The notes: a model not told the origin generated them from the sequence alone. DNA of 64,000 nucleotides from Bradyrhizobium sp. CCBAU 51627 (GCF_028128765.1 NZ_LBJG01000088.1:62001-126000); one strand, 5' to 3'. Positions 42,064 to 54,943 are shown, numbered from the stretch's first letter. Program-made: numbers and translations.

Positions 42064-43368
42064 TCATTCCACCCCGTACCAGCGCACCAGCCGCGGTGCG
42101 GCCCAGTCGGTCACGACGGATTCGATCAGCCATCGCCCCGGCGACGTCGCGGCGAAGGCGATGCGTTGGGTCTGGCCGGGCTCGATGGCGAGCGTATCGA
42201 GCCAGTACGGTTTCCAGCCATCGTCGAGGCGGTCGAGCAGGCGGAAATGGTGGCCGTGGAGATGAAAGACCGTGGTCGCAGGGGCGGGGTTCGTGACGGC
42301 CAGCACGACGGTCCGGCCCGCCTTGGCCCGGAACGCTGGGGCCGAGGCGGTGGAGAAATTGGCCGTCCGGGTCCAACCGACTTCAGTCGCGCCGAGCGTG
42401 ACATCGGACCGCAGGGCGCCTTTCAGGTCGAGCTTCTCGGGAAGGTCGTTCGAAGGGAGTGGCTGCGGCGGGAATAGGGGTGCGCGCCGTTCCCGGTATC
42501 CGGAGATCGCGAGGCTTCCGATTCGACGCGCCTCCCTGCCATCATGCAGCATGATGGCGGCCGACTTGACCGTGTCGACAAACGCATCCGCGCGCGCGCC
42601 GGGGGCCAGCACCAGGGCGCCGTTGCGGGCCGGGAAGGGCTCGGCGGGCTGGCCGTCCAGCGCCATCACATGGACCTCGTGGCTTTCCAATTTGATTGCC
42701 AGAACAGAGCGTTGCGAGCCATTGATGAAGCGGAGCCGCAGCCGCTCGCTGGCTGCGGCTGAGAGTTCGAACGAAGTCCGTCCGTTGAGCGTATAGAGCG
42801 GCGTCGTGTCCTTGGGATCCCGGCCCGGCGGGAGTGCGGTGCCGTCCGGCCGGACGCGCCATTCCTCAATCAGCAGAACCTCGTCGCGATCGACGGCGAT
42901 TGGCGTGGTCTCGTCGGCGATGATCGGAAGTGGGCGCGCGGGCTGTTTCAGGTGGTCTTCAAAGAGCCGGAAGTCGGTTGCCAGGGTTCCAGCGTTAGGT
43001 ATTGAGATGATTGATATTTCGGTTGCATCCGGGGCGGCAGGGGCGAGCCCCCGCAAGGGATCGGCCGCGTCAGCGTCATTGAGGCCGTACCAGACTGGCG
43101 CAAGCGGCACAGGCAGGGCGTTCCGGAAGGTTACCTCGCAGCGGTCAAAGCGCTTGAGATGGACATCGCCGAGTTGACTTACGGCGGTCAGCTCCCAGAT
43201 CGCTGCAGGAGGCTGTTCCGGCCTCAGAGCCAGCGTCGCAGGCCGGGCCCGGAGGGCGAGCCGGGTGGTTGTTACAGGGCTTGCGCCACCGCCAAAAAGG
43301 CCCGCTGTGGACACCGTCAGGCCGGCCAAAACCTCACGCCGGCTCGGAGCAAAAATCTGCGGTTTCAT
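42064..43368 (-). CDS. Multicopper-oxidase-fold protein with most copper ligands lost
   Basis: This 434-residue exported protein starts with a Tat-like leader (SRREVLAGLTVSTAGLFGG) and three cupredoxin-like domains. In domain 1 the usual HWHG reads W-Y-G (residues 93-95). In domain 3 HxHGHHF (FHLHGHHF, 369-375) is kept, but the C-terminal HCHxxxH motif is replaced: after PGRWLI the positions read E-S-V instead of H-C-H. The type 1 Cys is thus Ser. A working trinuclear or type 1 copper centre is unlikely. It could be a SufI/FtsP-like scaffold, which also lacks copper ligands, but this is not proven. Confidence 0.8.
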   Translation of the reverse strand: MKPQIFAPSRREVLAGLTVSTAGLFGGGASPVTTTRLALRARPATLALRPEQPPAAIWELTAVSQLGDVHLKRFDRCEVTFRNALPVPLAPVWYGLNDADAADPLRGLAPAAPDATEISIISIPNAGTLATDFRLFEDHLKQPARPLPIIADETTPIAVDRDEVLLIEEWRVRPDGTALPPGRDPKDTTPLYTLNGRTSFELSAAASERLRLRFINGSQRSVLAIKLESHEVHVMALDGQPAEPFPARNGALVLAPGARADAFVDTVKSAAIMLHDGREARRIGSLAISGYRERRAPLFPPQPLPSNDLPEKLDLKGALRSDVTLGATEVGWTRTANFSTASAPAFRAKAGRTVVLAVTNPAPATTVFHLHGHHFRLLDRLDDGWKPYWLDTLAIEPGQTQRIAFAATSPGRWLIESVVTDWAAPRLVRWYGVE

Positions 43369-43522
43369 AGCCCGATCCGGACCACGCGGCGCTGGATAAG
43401 TCCAGCCATCATGCCTACTTGAAGCCTGCCTCCATCAGGCCATTTTTTTGCTGCGAACAGTCGGGCACATGCTATAAGCCCGGCCGCCCGCGGCATCGCG
43501 GCCGGTCTTGATGCAAATTCAC

Positions 43523-43607
43523 GCGGGCGTGGCGGAACTGGTAGACGCGCTGGATTTAGGTTCCAGTGACGAAAGTTGTGGGGGTTCGAGTCCCTCCGCC
43601 CGCACCA
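43523..43607 (+). tRNA. tRNA-Leu (anticodon UAG)
   Basis: An 85-base gene folds into a tRNA with a long variable arm. The acceptor GCGGGCG pairs with CGCCCGC before an encoded ACCA end. The anticodon loop TTTAGGT, inside stem CTGGA/TCCAG, gives UAG (Leu, CUA codon). The T arm is GGGGGTTCGAGTCCC. A TATAAG -10-like box lies about 26 bases upstream. Confidence 0.97.
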
Positions 43608-43788
43608 AGCGCTTATCGCGTTTGCACGGATTACCGAAGGGCCACGCTCTGCGCGGATGCTTGTCCGTCCGGAGCAGGGCTCTGATGAACCACCGGCGCA
43701 GGGGTTAGCCTCGCGCGTCGGACCGATTGATGACAGCGTCCCGACGCCCATAGCGTGCCGGGACCGAACGAAAAGAAGATTGGACGCC

Positions 43789-45147
43789 ATGCAGGTCACA
43801 GAAACCCTCTCGGAAGGCTTGAAGCACGAGTTCAAGATCAGCGTCCCCGCGTCTGATCTCGACGCAAAGGCTGGCGCCAAGCTCGTCGATCTCAAGGACA
43901 AGGTGCGCCTCAACGGCTTCCGTCCCGGCAAGGTGCCCGTCACTCACCTCAAGAAGGTCTATGGCCGCTCGGTGATGGCCGAGACCATCGACCAGACCAT
44001 CCGCGACACCAACACCCAGCTGTTCTCCGAGCGCGGCTTCAAGCTCGCGACCGAGCCGAAGATCACGATGCCGACGGAAAAGGCCGAGGTCGAGGAGCTG
44101 CTCAGCGGCAAGTCTGACCTGACCTATACGGTGGCGATCGAGGTGGTGCCGGCGATTACGCTCGCCGATTTCAAGGCCTTCCAGGTCGAGAAGCCCGTTG
44201 CCGACGTGTCCGATTCCGACGTCGACGAGGCGATCAAGCGCATCGCCGACAGCAACCGGACCTACGCCGCCAAGGGCGAGGGTGCCAAGGCCGGATCCGG
44301 TGACCGCGTCACCATCAACTTCAAGGGTACCATCAACGGCGAAGCCTTCGAGGGCGGCGCCGGCGAAGGCATCCAGGTCGTGATCGGCTCCAACACTTTC
44401 ATCCCGGGGTTCGAGGAGCAGCTCATCGGCATCGCCGCAAACGAAACGCGCACGCTGAAGGTTTCGTTTCCCAAGAACTACATGAGCGAGAAGCTCGCCG
44501 GCCAGCCGGCCGAGTTCGAGACCACCGCGACGCTGATCGAAGCGCCGCAGGATCTTGCGATCAACGACGAGTTCGCCAAGACGCTTGGCCTGGAATCGCT
44601 GGACAAGCTCAAGGAAGTCGCCCGCGAGCGGCTCACGGCCGAGTACGCCGGCGCGACGCGCCAGCGCGTCAAGCGTGCGCTGCTCGATCGTCTCGACGAG
44701 GCGCATCGCTTCGAGGCGCCGCCTTCGCTCGTCGACGAGGAGTTCAATCTGATGTGGAACTCGGTCAAGGCCGAGATGGATTCCGCCGGCAAGACCTTTG
44801 CCGACGAGGACACCACCGAGGAGAAGGCCAAGGAAGAGTACCGCAAGATCGCCGACCGCCGCGTGCGTCTTGGTCTCGTGCTCTCCGAGATCGGCGAGAA
44901 GAACAAGATCACCGTGACCGACGACGAGGTCGGCCGCGCGGTGATCGAGCGCGCGCGCCAGATGCCCGGCCGCGAGAAGGAGGTCTGGGACTATTATCGC
45001 AACAATGCCCAGGCGCTGGCCCAGCTTCGTGCACCGATCTACGAGGACAAGGTCGTCGATTTCATCCTCGAACTCGCCAACGTGACCGAGAAGAAGGTCT
45101 CGCGCGAGGACCTGTACAAGGACGACGAGGAAAAGACTGCGGCCTGA
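43789..45147 (+). CDS. tig: Trigger factor
   Basis: This 452-residue ribosome-bound chaperone has the N-terminal ribosome-binding domain (MQVTETLSEGLKHEFKISVPASDLD, with NGFRPGKVPVTHLKKVYG), the FKBP-type PPIase domain (GDRVTINFKGTINGEAFEGG, about 160-240) and the long C-terminal helical arms. The ATG at 43789 starts the conserved MQVT sequence. It is the first gene of the tig-clpP-clpX-lon quality-control run and is followed by its own terminator-like hairpins. Confidence 0.98.
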   Translation: MQVTETLSEGLKHEFKISVPASDLDAKAGAKLVDLKDKVRLNGFRPGKVPVTHLKKVYGRSVMAETIDQTIRDTNTQLFSERGFKLATEPKITMPTEKAEVEELLSGKSDLTYTVAIEVVPAITLADFKAFQVEKPVADVSDSDVDEAIKRIADSNRTYAAKGEGAKAGSGDRVTINFKGTINGEAFEGGAGEGIQVVIGSNTFIPGFEEQLIGIAANETRTLKVSFPKNYMSEKLAGQPAEFETTATLIEAPQDLAINDEFAKTLGLESLDKLKEVARERLTAEYAGATRQRVKRALLDRLDEAHRFEAPPSLVDEEFNLMWNSVKAEMDSAGKTFADEDTTEEKAKEEYRKIADRRVRLGLVLSEIGEKNKITVTDDEVGRAVIERARQMPGREKEVWDYYRNNAQALAQLRAPIYEDKVVDFILELANVTEKKVSREDLYKDDEEKTAA

Positions 45148-45181
45148 AGGCTTTGAGCAATCCCTTTCTTGAGAAAGCCTT
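45147..45181 (+). terminator. Hairpin after tig
   Basis: AAGGCTTT and AAAGCCTT form an eight-base perfect stem around a 19-base loop that overlaps the tig stop codon. No T run follows directly, but a second hairpin comes 20 bases later. Confidence 0.5.
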
Positions 45182-45458
45182 CCGTTAAGGATGATCAGCG
45201 AACAGGCCCAGCTAGCCAGATGGCCGGCTGGGCCTTGTTGCAAGAATCGGCTTCAAGTGCCGGGTGGATTAAGCCTTAATTCGGTCCGCACTTGTCTGGC
45301 GCGAATTGGGCTATATCTCTCGGTACCTACGCGTTCTACCTCTACCCACTTCCTGCATCACGGGACGTCCATCGGCCTTCCGGCAAAACCCAGTCCGACT
45401 GGCAGCCAAGACTACAGCTAAGACTGGCGATGTTCGCCTCTAAAACCCTAGGTGACTC
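45148..45458. other. Intergenic region tig-clpP
   Basis: This 311-base gap has two hairpins (45147-45181 and 45201-45239) and the clpP promoter region. No gene is seen. The clpP ribosome site is AGGTGA, six bases before the ATG. A heat-shock-type promoter would be expected but I could not identify its boxes with confidence. Confidence 0.45.
45201..45239 (+). terminator. Rho-independent-like terminator of tig
   Basis: AACAGGCCCAGC pairs with GCTGGGCCTTGTT (one mismatch) around a short centre. It ends in TTGTT, which is a weak T tract. Confidence 0.7.
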
Positions 45459-46094
45459 ATGCGCGATCCGGTTGAAACCTACATGAACCTCGTGCCCATG
45501 GTGGTCGAGCAGACCAATCGTGGCGAGCGCGCCTACGATATTTTCTCGCGCCTCCTGAAGGAGCGCATCATCTTCGTGACCGGCCCGGTCGAGGACGGGA
45601 TGTCGACGCTGATCGTCGCCCAGTTGTTGTTCCTTGAGGCGGAAAATCCGAAGAAGGAAATCTCGATGTACATCAACTCGCCGGGCGGCGTGGTGACGTC
45701 GGGCCTTGCGATCTACGACACCATGCAGTTCATCCGCCCGCCGGTCTCGACGCTGTGCACCGGCCAGGCTGCCTCGATGGGCTCGCTGCTGCTGACCGCC
45801 GGCGAGAAGGACATGCGCTTCTCGCTGCCGAACGCACGTATCATGGTGCATCAGCCCTCCGGCGGCTTCCAGGGCCAGGCCACCGACATCATGCTGCATG
45901 CGCAGGAAATCCTGAACCTGAAGAAGCGGCTCAACGAGATCTACGTGAAGCACACCGGCCAGACCTACAAGACGATCGAGGACGCGCTGGAACGCGACAA
46001 GTTCCTGACCGCCAACGACGCCAAGGAGTTCGGCCTGGTCGACAAGGTCATCGACAAGCGCGCGGAAGAGGTTGCGCCCGCGAAGGCCCCTTAG
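45459..46094 (+). CDS. clpP: ATP-dependent Clp protease proteolytic subunit
   Basis: This 211-residue peptidase has the Ser106-His131-Asp180 triad (GQAASMGSLLL, MVHQPSGGFQG, ERDKFL). SPGGVVTSGLAIYDTMQF and the N-terminal MNLVPMVVEQTNRGERAYDIFSRL complete the ClpP fold. Tetradecamers degrade unfolded or tagged proteins unfolded by ClpX, encoded next. The ATG is supported by the family N-terminus. Confidence 0.98.
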   Translation: MRDPVETYMNLVPMVVEQTNRGERAYDIFSRLLKERIIFVTGPVEDGMSTLIVAQLLFLEAENPKKEISMYINSPGGVVTSGLAIYDTMQFIRPPVSTLCTGQAASMGSLLLTAGEKDMRFSLPNARIMVHQPSGGFQGQATDIMLHAQEILNLKKRLNEIYVKHTGQTYKTIEDALERDKFLTANDAKEFGLVDKVIDKRAEEVAPAKAP

Positions 46095-46540
46095 CGTTCG
46101 CGGGAGCTGCATTTCCCCGGGGATAGTGGGGATCGTCAGCATCGGCCTTCAGTCAGGGACGCGTTTGCAAGGGCGCAAAAAGCCGGTTTTGCGCCCTGCG
46201 GCAGGCAGAAAGTTCCGCTTTCGTGCTTGTTTTTCGTGGTAATCCAGCAACGCTGGGGCGATTTTGGTCACTTCGCCCGTGCCAAGACGTGAAATCACGG
46301 TATTGTCACGGGTTGCCGGCGACCCCCCGATTAGCGAATTCTTGATAGTCGGGTGACAGCATGGTTGGCTACGAATGATCGGCTATGATCGCGGAGAATC
46401 GAGTGACCGTGATTCGCACGGGATGTAACGCGTAGGGTCTTTTTTGGTACGGAATTTGCTCTACTTAAGCTTCATGGCGGCCATCGTGCCGGAATGGAGC
46501 GATCGAGCGGAACGGGATCGAACCGCGGACGGAGACATGA
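46095..46540. other. Long intergenic region clpP-clpX
   Basis: This 446-base gap holds the clpP hairpin at 46170-46196 and, further on, the clpX promoter region. I see no coding frame with a ribosome site; frames on the minus strand run into clpX. The clpX ribosome site is a weak GGAGACATGA just before its ATG. Confidence 0.45.
46170..46196 (+). terminator. Hairpin downstream of clpP
   Basis: AGGGCGCAAAA and TTTTGCGCCCT form a perfect 11-base stem with a five-base loop, 76 bases after the clpP stop. There is no T run outside the stem, so it may be a stabilising or processing hairpin rather than an efficient terminator. Confidence 0.6.
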
Positions 46541-47812
<1,272 letters not shown>

Positions 47813-48133
47813 TTTCGCGGCGCTGGACGCTCCAATCGTCTTTCATAGTGGCGGCTGCGGATAGGTGTTCCGCAGCCGGTCTTGCGTCGCTTACCCACGT
47901 GCGTAAGCGCCTGATGGTGCGTGTTTTTCAATGACTTGACACCCCCCGGGTCGATAGCCACCTAATATCGGCGGCGAGCGAGAATCCCCTTCAAGATTCG
48001 CCTCAGTTCGATCCGGCAAGCCCGGTCCAACCTTCGAACGGTTGGCCGGTTTTGTGGATCACCTCGGCACCTTGTGGCGGTTGCGCACCAGATGCGGGCT
48101 GCGTGCAAGGGGGCAAAGCAAAAGGAAAAGGCC
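47813..48133. other. Intergenic region clpX-lon
   Basis: This 321-base gap contains a hairpin of GGCTGCGG and CCGCAGCC arms at 47853-47877 (probably the end of clpX) and a second one, CGCTTAC with GTAAGCG, at 47888-47909. CTTGACAC followed by CCACCTAATAT around 47935-47968 may be the lon promoter; the spacing is longer than the usual sigma-70 or sigma-32 arrangement. The lon ribosome site is AAAGGAAAAGG. Confidence 0.5.
47853..47877 (+). terminator. Hairpin downstream of clpX
   Basis: Perfect eight-base stem GGCTGCGG/CCGCAGCC with a nine-base loop, 41 bases after the clpX stop codon. It lacks a T run, so it is at best a Rho-assisted terminator. Confidence 0.5.
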
Positions 48134-50557
<2,424 letters not shown>

Positions 50558-50576
50558 GGTTCGGCGAAAGATGATA

Positions 50577-50605
50577 AAACGGCGCCTTCGGGCGCCGTTT
50601 TTGTT
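50577..50605 (+). terminator. Rho-independent terminator of lon
   Basis: AAAACGGCGCC and GGCGCCGTTTT form a perfect stem with a TTCG tetraloop, followed by TTGTTTT, 20 bases after the lon stop codon. Confidence 0.95.
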
Positions 50606-50618
50606 TTGGGAGCGGACG

Positions 50619-51023
50619 ATGCATGTCGACGGACAGTGCCATTGCGGGAAGATCACCTTCGAGGCCGAGGTCGATCCTGAGGCCGTCTCGGTTTGCCATT
50701 GCCGCGACTGCCAGACCCTGACCGGCTCGCCGTTCCGGGTGACGGCCATCTGTACGGCTGCCGACGTCAAGCTCACCGGCGGCTCGCCAAAAGTCTACGG
50801 CAAGCGTGGCGACAACGGCCGGACGCGTTTCCAGCACTTCTGCGGCGAATGCGGTTCCCCGCTGTTCACCAGCGGCGAGGGCGATCAGGCCGACGATTGG
50901 GGCGTCCGCTGGGGCTCGATCCGCCAGCGGGACAAATTGCGCCCTGTCAGGCAGATCTGGTGTCAGTCGGCCGCGGTCTGGATCGACGCCGTGCCGCTGC
51001 TGCCGGGGAGGCCGCAGGATTGA
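50619..51023 (+). CDS. GFA family protein (glutathione-dependent formaldehyde-activating enzyme-like)
   Basis: This 134-residue zinc-binding protein has the GFA cysteine pattern: GQCHCGKITFE near the start, VCHCRDCQTLTGSPF in the middle and FCGECGSPLF near residue 75. True Gfa enzymes speed up S-hydroxymethylglutathione formation, but most members are uncharacterised. The ATG at 50619 has a GGGAG upstream. The gene lies directly after the lon terminator and likely has its own promoter within or near it. The function is unknown. Confidence 0.9.
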   Translation: MHVDGQCHCGKITFEAEVDPEAVSVCHCRDCQTLTGSPFRVTAICTAADVKLTGGSPKVYGKRGDNGRTRFQHFCGECGSPLFTSGEGDQADDWGVRWGSIRQRDKLRPVRQIWCQSAAVWIDAVPLLPGRPQD

Positions 51024-51086
51024 GGTCCGGGAAATCAAGTTCCGCGCTTGCCCGCCCCGGCCCTGTGAGGCTAAAGAGGCGGCGAG

Positions 51087-51163
51087 GGGCGGTTAGCTCA
51101 GCTGGTTAGAGCATCTCGTTTACACCGAGAGGGTCCGCGGTTCGAATCCGTGACCGCCCACCA
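51087..51163 (+). tRNA. tRNA-Val (anticodon UAC)
   Basis: A 77-base cloverleaf: acceptor GGGCGGT pairs with ACCGCCC, with encoded ACCA. The D arm is AGCTCAGCTGGTTAGAGC. The anticodon loop TTTACAC inside TCTCG/CGAGA gives UAC (Val). The T arm is GCGGTTCGAATCCGTGA. It stands between the GFA gene and the P450 gene. Confidence 0.97.
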
Positions 51164-51459
51164 GTCAAATCAATTTAGATTGGCGCTTTTGGCCTGGCGG
51201 CCCTTGGCAGGCGGCAAAGCTCTGCCGCGCCCATGATATTCCCCAGGAAACGTCGCTCGCGGTTCTTGCGCGCGGAAAGCAAAGCGCCCGGTTGCTAGCC
51301 CCAGGCGCTTCGTTTTGAATGCGGACACGTCGCTCCGTCGAAGGTCGTCCTGCCTTGTGGACCCGCCGGCTCGCGGGCGGCCGGGGGACACGGCGTGGAA
51401 CCCTGTCGAAGCTTGCGGCTTTATTGCATGTTGTTTCCGGTTTTTCGATTGCTGATCCG

Positions 51460-52899
51460 ATGGCCGATTTCGAGTCAGAAGTTCTGGAGACTTATTGTCC
51501 CCCAGTTCCGCTTCCACCGGCGAGGCGGCTGCGCTGGTTTCGTCTGCTGGCAACGCTGAAACGCAATCCGCTGGAATGCTGGAGCGATGAATTCTTTCGC
51601 GAGCCGATCGTGAAGGTCAGGCTGCCGTTCACCGACAGCGTCATCGTGCACGAGCCCTCGGCGATCAAGCGCGTCCTTGTCGACAATGCCGGCAACTATC
51701 GCAAGGATCCGATTCAGCGCCGCATTCTCGCCAGCGGTCTCGCCGATGGCCTGCTCAGCGCCGAAGGTGAACGTTGGGAGATGCAGCGGCGTACGCTGGC
51801 CCCATTGTTCGCGCGCCGCACCGTGGCCAGCTTCGCCTCCGCGATGCTCGAAGCGTCCGAAAGATTGGCGGAGAGGTGGTCCGCGCTCGGTCCTCGCGCA
51901 ACCATAGACGTCGCGGCCGAGATGACCTTGATTACGCTGAACGTACTCGCTCGGACCATCTTTTCGGACGGCATCGGCGGCGACTACGATCAATTCCGGG
52001 TCGCGATGAACGCCTACTTCGCCGTGATCGGCCATATCGGCGCATTGGATCTGCTCGGGGTGCCGCAGTCCGTGCCGCGACCGGGGCGCCGCCGCCTGCG
52101 GCAAACGATGGCTTACTTCGAGGGAATCATCGATCGCATCATCGAAATGCGGTGCCGGCGCCTCGTGGGCCGGCCGGCAGGGGAGGCCCCTTCCGACCTT
52201 CTGACGCTGCTGTTGCGCACGCCAGACCCTGCAACGGGACGGCCGATGTCGCGGGCCGAGATCAGATCGAATATTCTGACCTTTCTGTCGGCAGGACACG
52301 AGACCACCGCCAATACGCTCGCGTGGTCGATGTTCTTGCTGTCGCAGGCCTCGCAGTGGCGCGCCCGGGTCCGGGCGGAGGCCGCGCGCGAGCTTGCCGG
52401 GCCCGTCGAGGGCCTTGCTGACCGGTTGATCGTGACGCGGGCCGTGATCGAGGAGGCGTTGCGGCTTTATCCACCGATCGCCGCGTTGAGCCGGGTCGCG
52501 GAAGCGGCGGATACGCTCGGTGGCGTCGCGATCAGGCCGCGTTCGCTGGTCGTGATCGCGCCTTACGTGCTGCACCGCCATCGTCTGCTCTGGACGCAGC
52601 CCGACCTGTTTGATCCGTCTCGTTTTCTGCCCGAGCGGCGCGCGGCGATCCCACGCTTTGCCTATCTGCCGTTCGGAGTCGGGCCGCGCATTTGCATCGG
52701 CGCGTCCTTCGCGCTTCAGGAGGCGACAATCGTGCTTGCAGCGCTCGTGCAGCGCTTCGACATGGAACTGGCACCGGGCGCTCAAGTGTGGCCGTTGCAG
52801 AAGATTACGCTACGTCCCGCCGGCGGACTGCCGATGCGGTTGAAGCCAAGCGTTCGCGACGTGCAGCCAGCCCTCCATTGCCGGACACAAATGGGCTGA
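51460..52899 (+). CDS. Cytochrome P450
   Basis: This 479-residue heme monooxygenase has the I-helix oxygen motif AGHETT (residues 278-283), the ExxR of the K helix (EEALRLYPP), and the heme-binding loop FGVGPRICIG with the proximal Cys412. No reductase is fused, so electrons must come from a separate ferredoxin. The start ATG at 51460 was chosen for the family-like N-terminus; an extended frame goes up to 51319. It resembles CYP families that oxidise lipids or terpenes, but the substrate is unknown. It lies about 300 bases after tRNA-Val. Confidence 0.93.
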   Translation: MADFESEVLETYCPPVPLPPARRLRWFRLLATLKRNPLECWSDEFFREPIVKVRLPFTDSVIVHEPSAIKRVLVDNAGNYRKDPIQRRILASGLADGLLSAEGERWEMQRRTLAPLFARRTVASFASAMLEASERLAERWSALGPRATIDVAAEMTLITLNVLARTIFSDGIGGDYDQFRVAMNAYFAVIGHIGALDLLGVPQSVPRPGRRRLRQTMAYFEGIIDRIIEMRCRRLVGRPAGEAPSDLLTLLLRTPDPATGRPMSRAEIRSNILTFLSAGHETTANTLAWSMFLLSQASQWRARVRAEAARELAGPVEGLADRLIVTRAVIEEALRLYPPIAALSRVAEAADTLGGVAIRPRSLVVIAPYVLHRHRLLWTQPDLFDPSRFLPERRAAIPRFAYLPFGVGPRICIGASFALQEATIVLAALVQRFDMELAPGAQVWPLQKITLRPAGGLPMRLKPSVRDVQPALHCRTQMG

Positions 52900-53040
52900 A
52901 CGAGCGCCAAGAGCTTTTCCGCCAGCGCCGGGGGGCCGCGCAGAAACCGATCGCATCACGTGACTTTGTCACCGTGTCGTTGCAACATCAGCGGCACGGG
53001 CGCGGCAGGCCTCGCGCCGATGGGAATGACCGGGGATATG

Positions 53041-53901
53041 ATGCAACAGCCTGATGGACACGAGCAAAACGCCGACCAGATCGCCTATTGGAACGGACCG
53101 AGCGGGCAGCGCTGGGCCGATCGTCACGCCGCGCAGGAGAGCCTGCTCGGACCGATTGCCGACGTGTTGATTGACCGCGCCAGGCCCAGGCCCGGTGAGC
53201 GCGTCCTCGATGTCGGCTGTGGCTCGGGGGCGACGACCTTTGCCTTCGCGAAGGCGGTGGCGCCTGACGGGTTTGCGCTCGGCCTCGATGTGTCCGAGCC
53301 GATGCTGTCGCAGGCGCGCGCGTTTGCGCCGAAGGGGCTGCCCTTGGATTTCGTGCTGGCGGATGCGACGGTGCATCCGTTCGAGCCTGCGAGCTTTGAT
53401 CTGCTCGCCTCGCGCTTCGGCGTGATGTTCTTTGCCGATCCGATTGCGTCCTTCACCAATCTTCGGCGTGCGCTGAAGCCGACGGGACGGCTCGCCTTCG
53501 TCTGCTGGCGTGAGCCTAAGGAAAATCCCTGGATGATGGCGCCGCTGATGGCGGTGTACAAACACGTGCCGAAGATGCCGCCGGTCGGGCCGGAGGAGCC
53601 GGGCCCCTTCGCGTTTGCGTCTGAGGAACGCGTCACGCGTATCCTCACGGGCGCGGGCTTCGTCGACGTCGCGATGGAGCCGCACAATCTTCCCATGGAC
53701 ATCGCGATTGGCGGCGGACTCGATGCCGCCGTCGATGGCTCGCTCCAGATCGGCCCCGCCAGCCGCGCGCTGCAGGACCATCCGTCGGAGACGGTTGCAG
53801 CAGCCAAGGCCTCGATCCGCGAAATGCTCGCGCCGTTCGTGAAAGGGCAGAGCGTGGCGCTGCAGGGCGCGATCTGGATCGTGACGGCGAGGGCGGGATA
53901 G
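53041..53901 (+). CDS. Class I SAM-dependent methyltransferase
   Basis: This 286-residue methyltransferase of the UbiE/type 11 group has the SAM-binding motif VLDVGCGSGATTFAFA, the acidic end of strand 2 in GLDVSEPMLSQARA, and a later DLLASRFGVMFFADP motif. A long C-terminal insertion (LAFVCWREPKENPWM) is typical of the group. Two adjacent ATG codons (53038, 53041) follow GGGGAT; the second is better spaced. The substrate is unknown. It lies 141 bases after the P450 gene on the same strand, so the two may act together. Confidence 0.88.
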   Translation: MQQPDGHEQNADQIAYWNGPSGQRWADRHAAQESLLGPIADVLIDRARPRPGERVLDVGCGSGATTFAFAKAVAPDGFALGLDVSEPMLSQARAFAPKGLPLDFVLADATVHPFEPASFDLLASRFGVMFFADPIASFTNLRRALKPTGRLAFVCWREPKENPWMMAPLMAVYKHVPKMPPVGPEEPGPFAFASEERVTRILTGAGFVDVAMEPHNLPMDIAIGGGLDAAVDGSLQIGPASRALQDHPSETVAAAKASIREMLAPFVKGQSVALQGAIWIVTARAG

Positions 53902-53948
53902 GACGCAAGCCGCGCTCGCAATGACGGCGCGGAGAGGCTTGTGAAATC

Positions 53949-54941
53949 CTACACCACATCATCCGGGGCCAGTGCGCAGCCATTGTCCGGATGCGTTTCG
54001 ACCTGGAGCGTGGTGTGGCCGATGCGGAAGGTCGTCTTCAGCATCTGCGCAGTTTCCATCAGGAATGCGTCAGCGGTGCCTGATGGCATCACGAGATGAC
54101 AGGTCAGAGCGGTCTCGGTGGTCGAGATCGGCCAGACGTGGAGATCGTGGATTGCCGAAACGCCCGGCCGGGCCAGCAAGAACGTCCTGATGGCGGTGAG
54201 ATCAGTGCCCTTGGGCGCCGCCGCCATCGACATGTCGATGGAGCCGCGCAACAGACTGGTGGTGCTCCAGAGGATGCTTCCGCAGATGACGAGGCTGGTG
54301 ACCGGATCGAGCCAGAGCCAGCCGGTCCAGATGATCAGCGCCGCCGAGACGACGACGCCGAGGGAGACTGCGGCATCGGCCGCCATGTGCAGGTAGGCGC
54401 CTTCGATGTTGATGTCGTCCTTGCGTCCACCGGCGAACAGCATGGCGGTGAAGCCGTTGATGAGGATGCCGATACCGGCGACCACCATCACTGTGAAGCC
54501 GGCGACCGGCTCCGGTTCGCGCAGGCGCAGGATCGCCTCCCAGCCGATCGCGCCGGTTGCGACCAGCAGAAACACCGCATTGGCTAGCGCAGCCAGAATC
54601 GTGGAAGCGCGGAAGCCATAGGTGAAGCGGCCGCTCGGCGCGCGCCGCGCAGCGATCGAGGCGCCCCAGGCCACGACCAGGCCGAGCACGTCGGAGAGAT
54701 TATGGCCGGCATCGGCGAGCAGGGCCGTGGAATTGCCGAGATAGCCGTAGACCGCCTCGGCCACGACCAGCGCGGTGTTGAGCGTTATGCCGATCGCGAA
54801 CGCCTTGCCGAAATCGGCGGGCGCATGGACATGGTCGTGACCATGACCATGCGAATGGCCGTGGCTGTGGTCGTGGCCATGATCATGCGCATGATCGCGG
54901 TGGTCATGGTGATGATGACCGTGATGGTCGTGGTTGCCCAA
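53949..54941 (-). CDS. Cation diffusion facilitator, zinc-type (CzcD/DmeF-like)
   Basis: This 330-residue efflux protein begins with a very His-rich cytoplasmic tail (most of residues 4-41), then six membrane helices. The metal-binding HNLSD and HMAAD motifs in helices 2 and 5 match the zinc/cobalt CDF type, and the C-terminal domain contains VSAIHDLHVWPISTTETALTCHL. It pumps divalent metal from cytoplasm to periplasm against proton entry. It is the last gene of the metal-efflux operon, two bases after the czcA-like gene. Confidence 0.93.
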   Translation of the reverse strand: MGNHDHHGHHHHDHRDHAHDHGHDHSHGHSHGHGHDHVHAPADFGKAFAIGITLNTALVVAEAVYGYLGNSTALLADAGHNLSDVLGLVVAWGASIAARRAPSGRFTYGFRASTILAALANAVFLLVATGAIGWEAILRLREPEPVAGFTVMVVAGIGILINGFTAMLFAGGRKDDINIEGAYLHMAADAAVSLGVVVSAALIIWTGWLWLDPVTSLVICGSILWSTTSLLRGSIDMSMAAAPKGTDLTAIRTFLLARPGVSAIHDLHVWPISTTETALTCHLVMPSGTADAFLMETAQMLKTTFRIGHTTLQVETHPDNGCALAPDDVV

Positions 54942-54943
54942 AT

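Noticed and set aside
43705..45243. A 512-codon open frame opposite tig
   Set aside because: It is a GC-driven antisense frame with no ribosome site or family motif.
51087..53901. tRNA-Val followed by P450 and methyltransferase as a possible integrated island
   Set aside because: There is no integrase, no repeat of the tRNA 3' end further downstream and no change of base composition.
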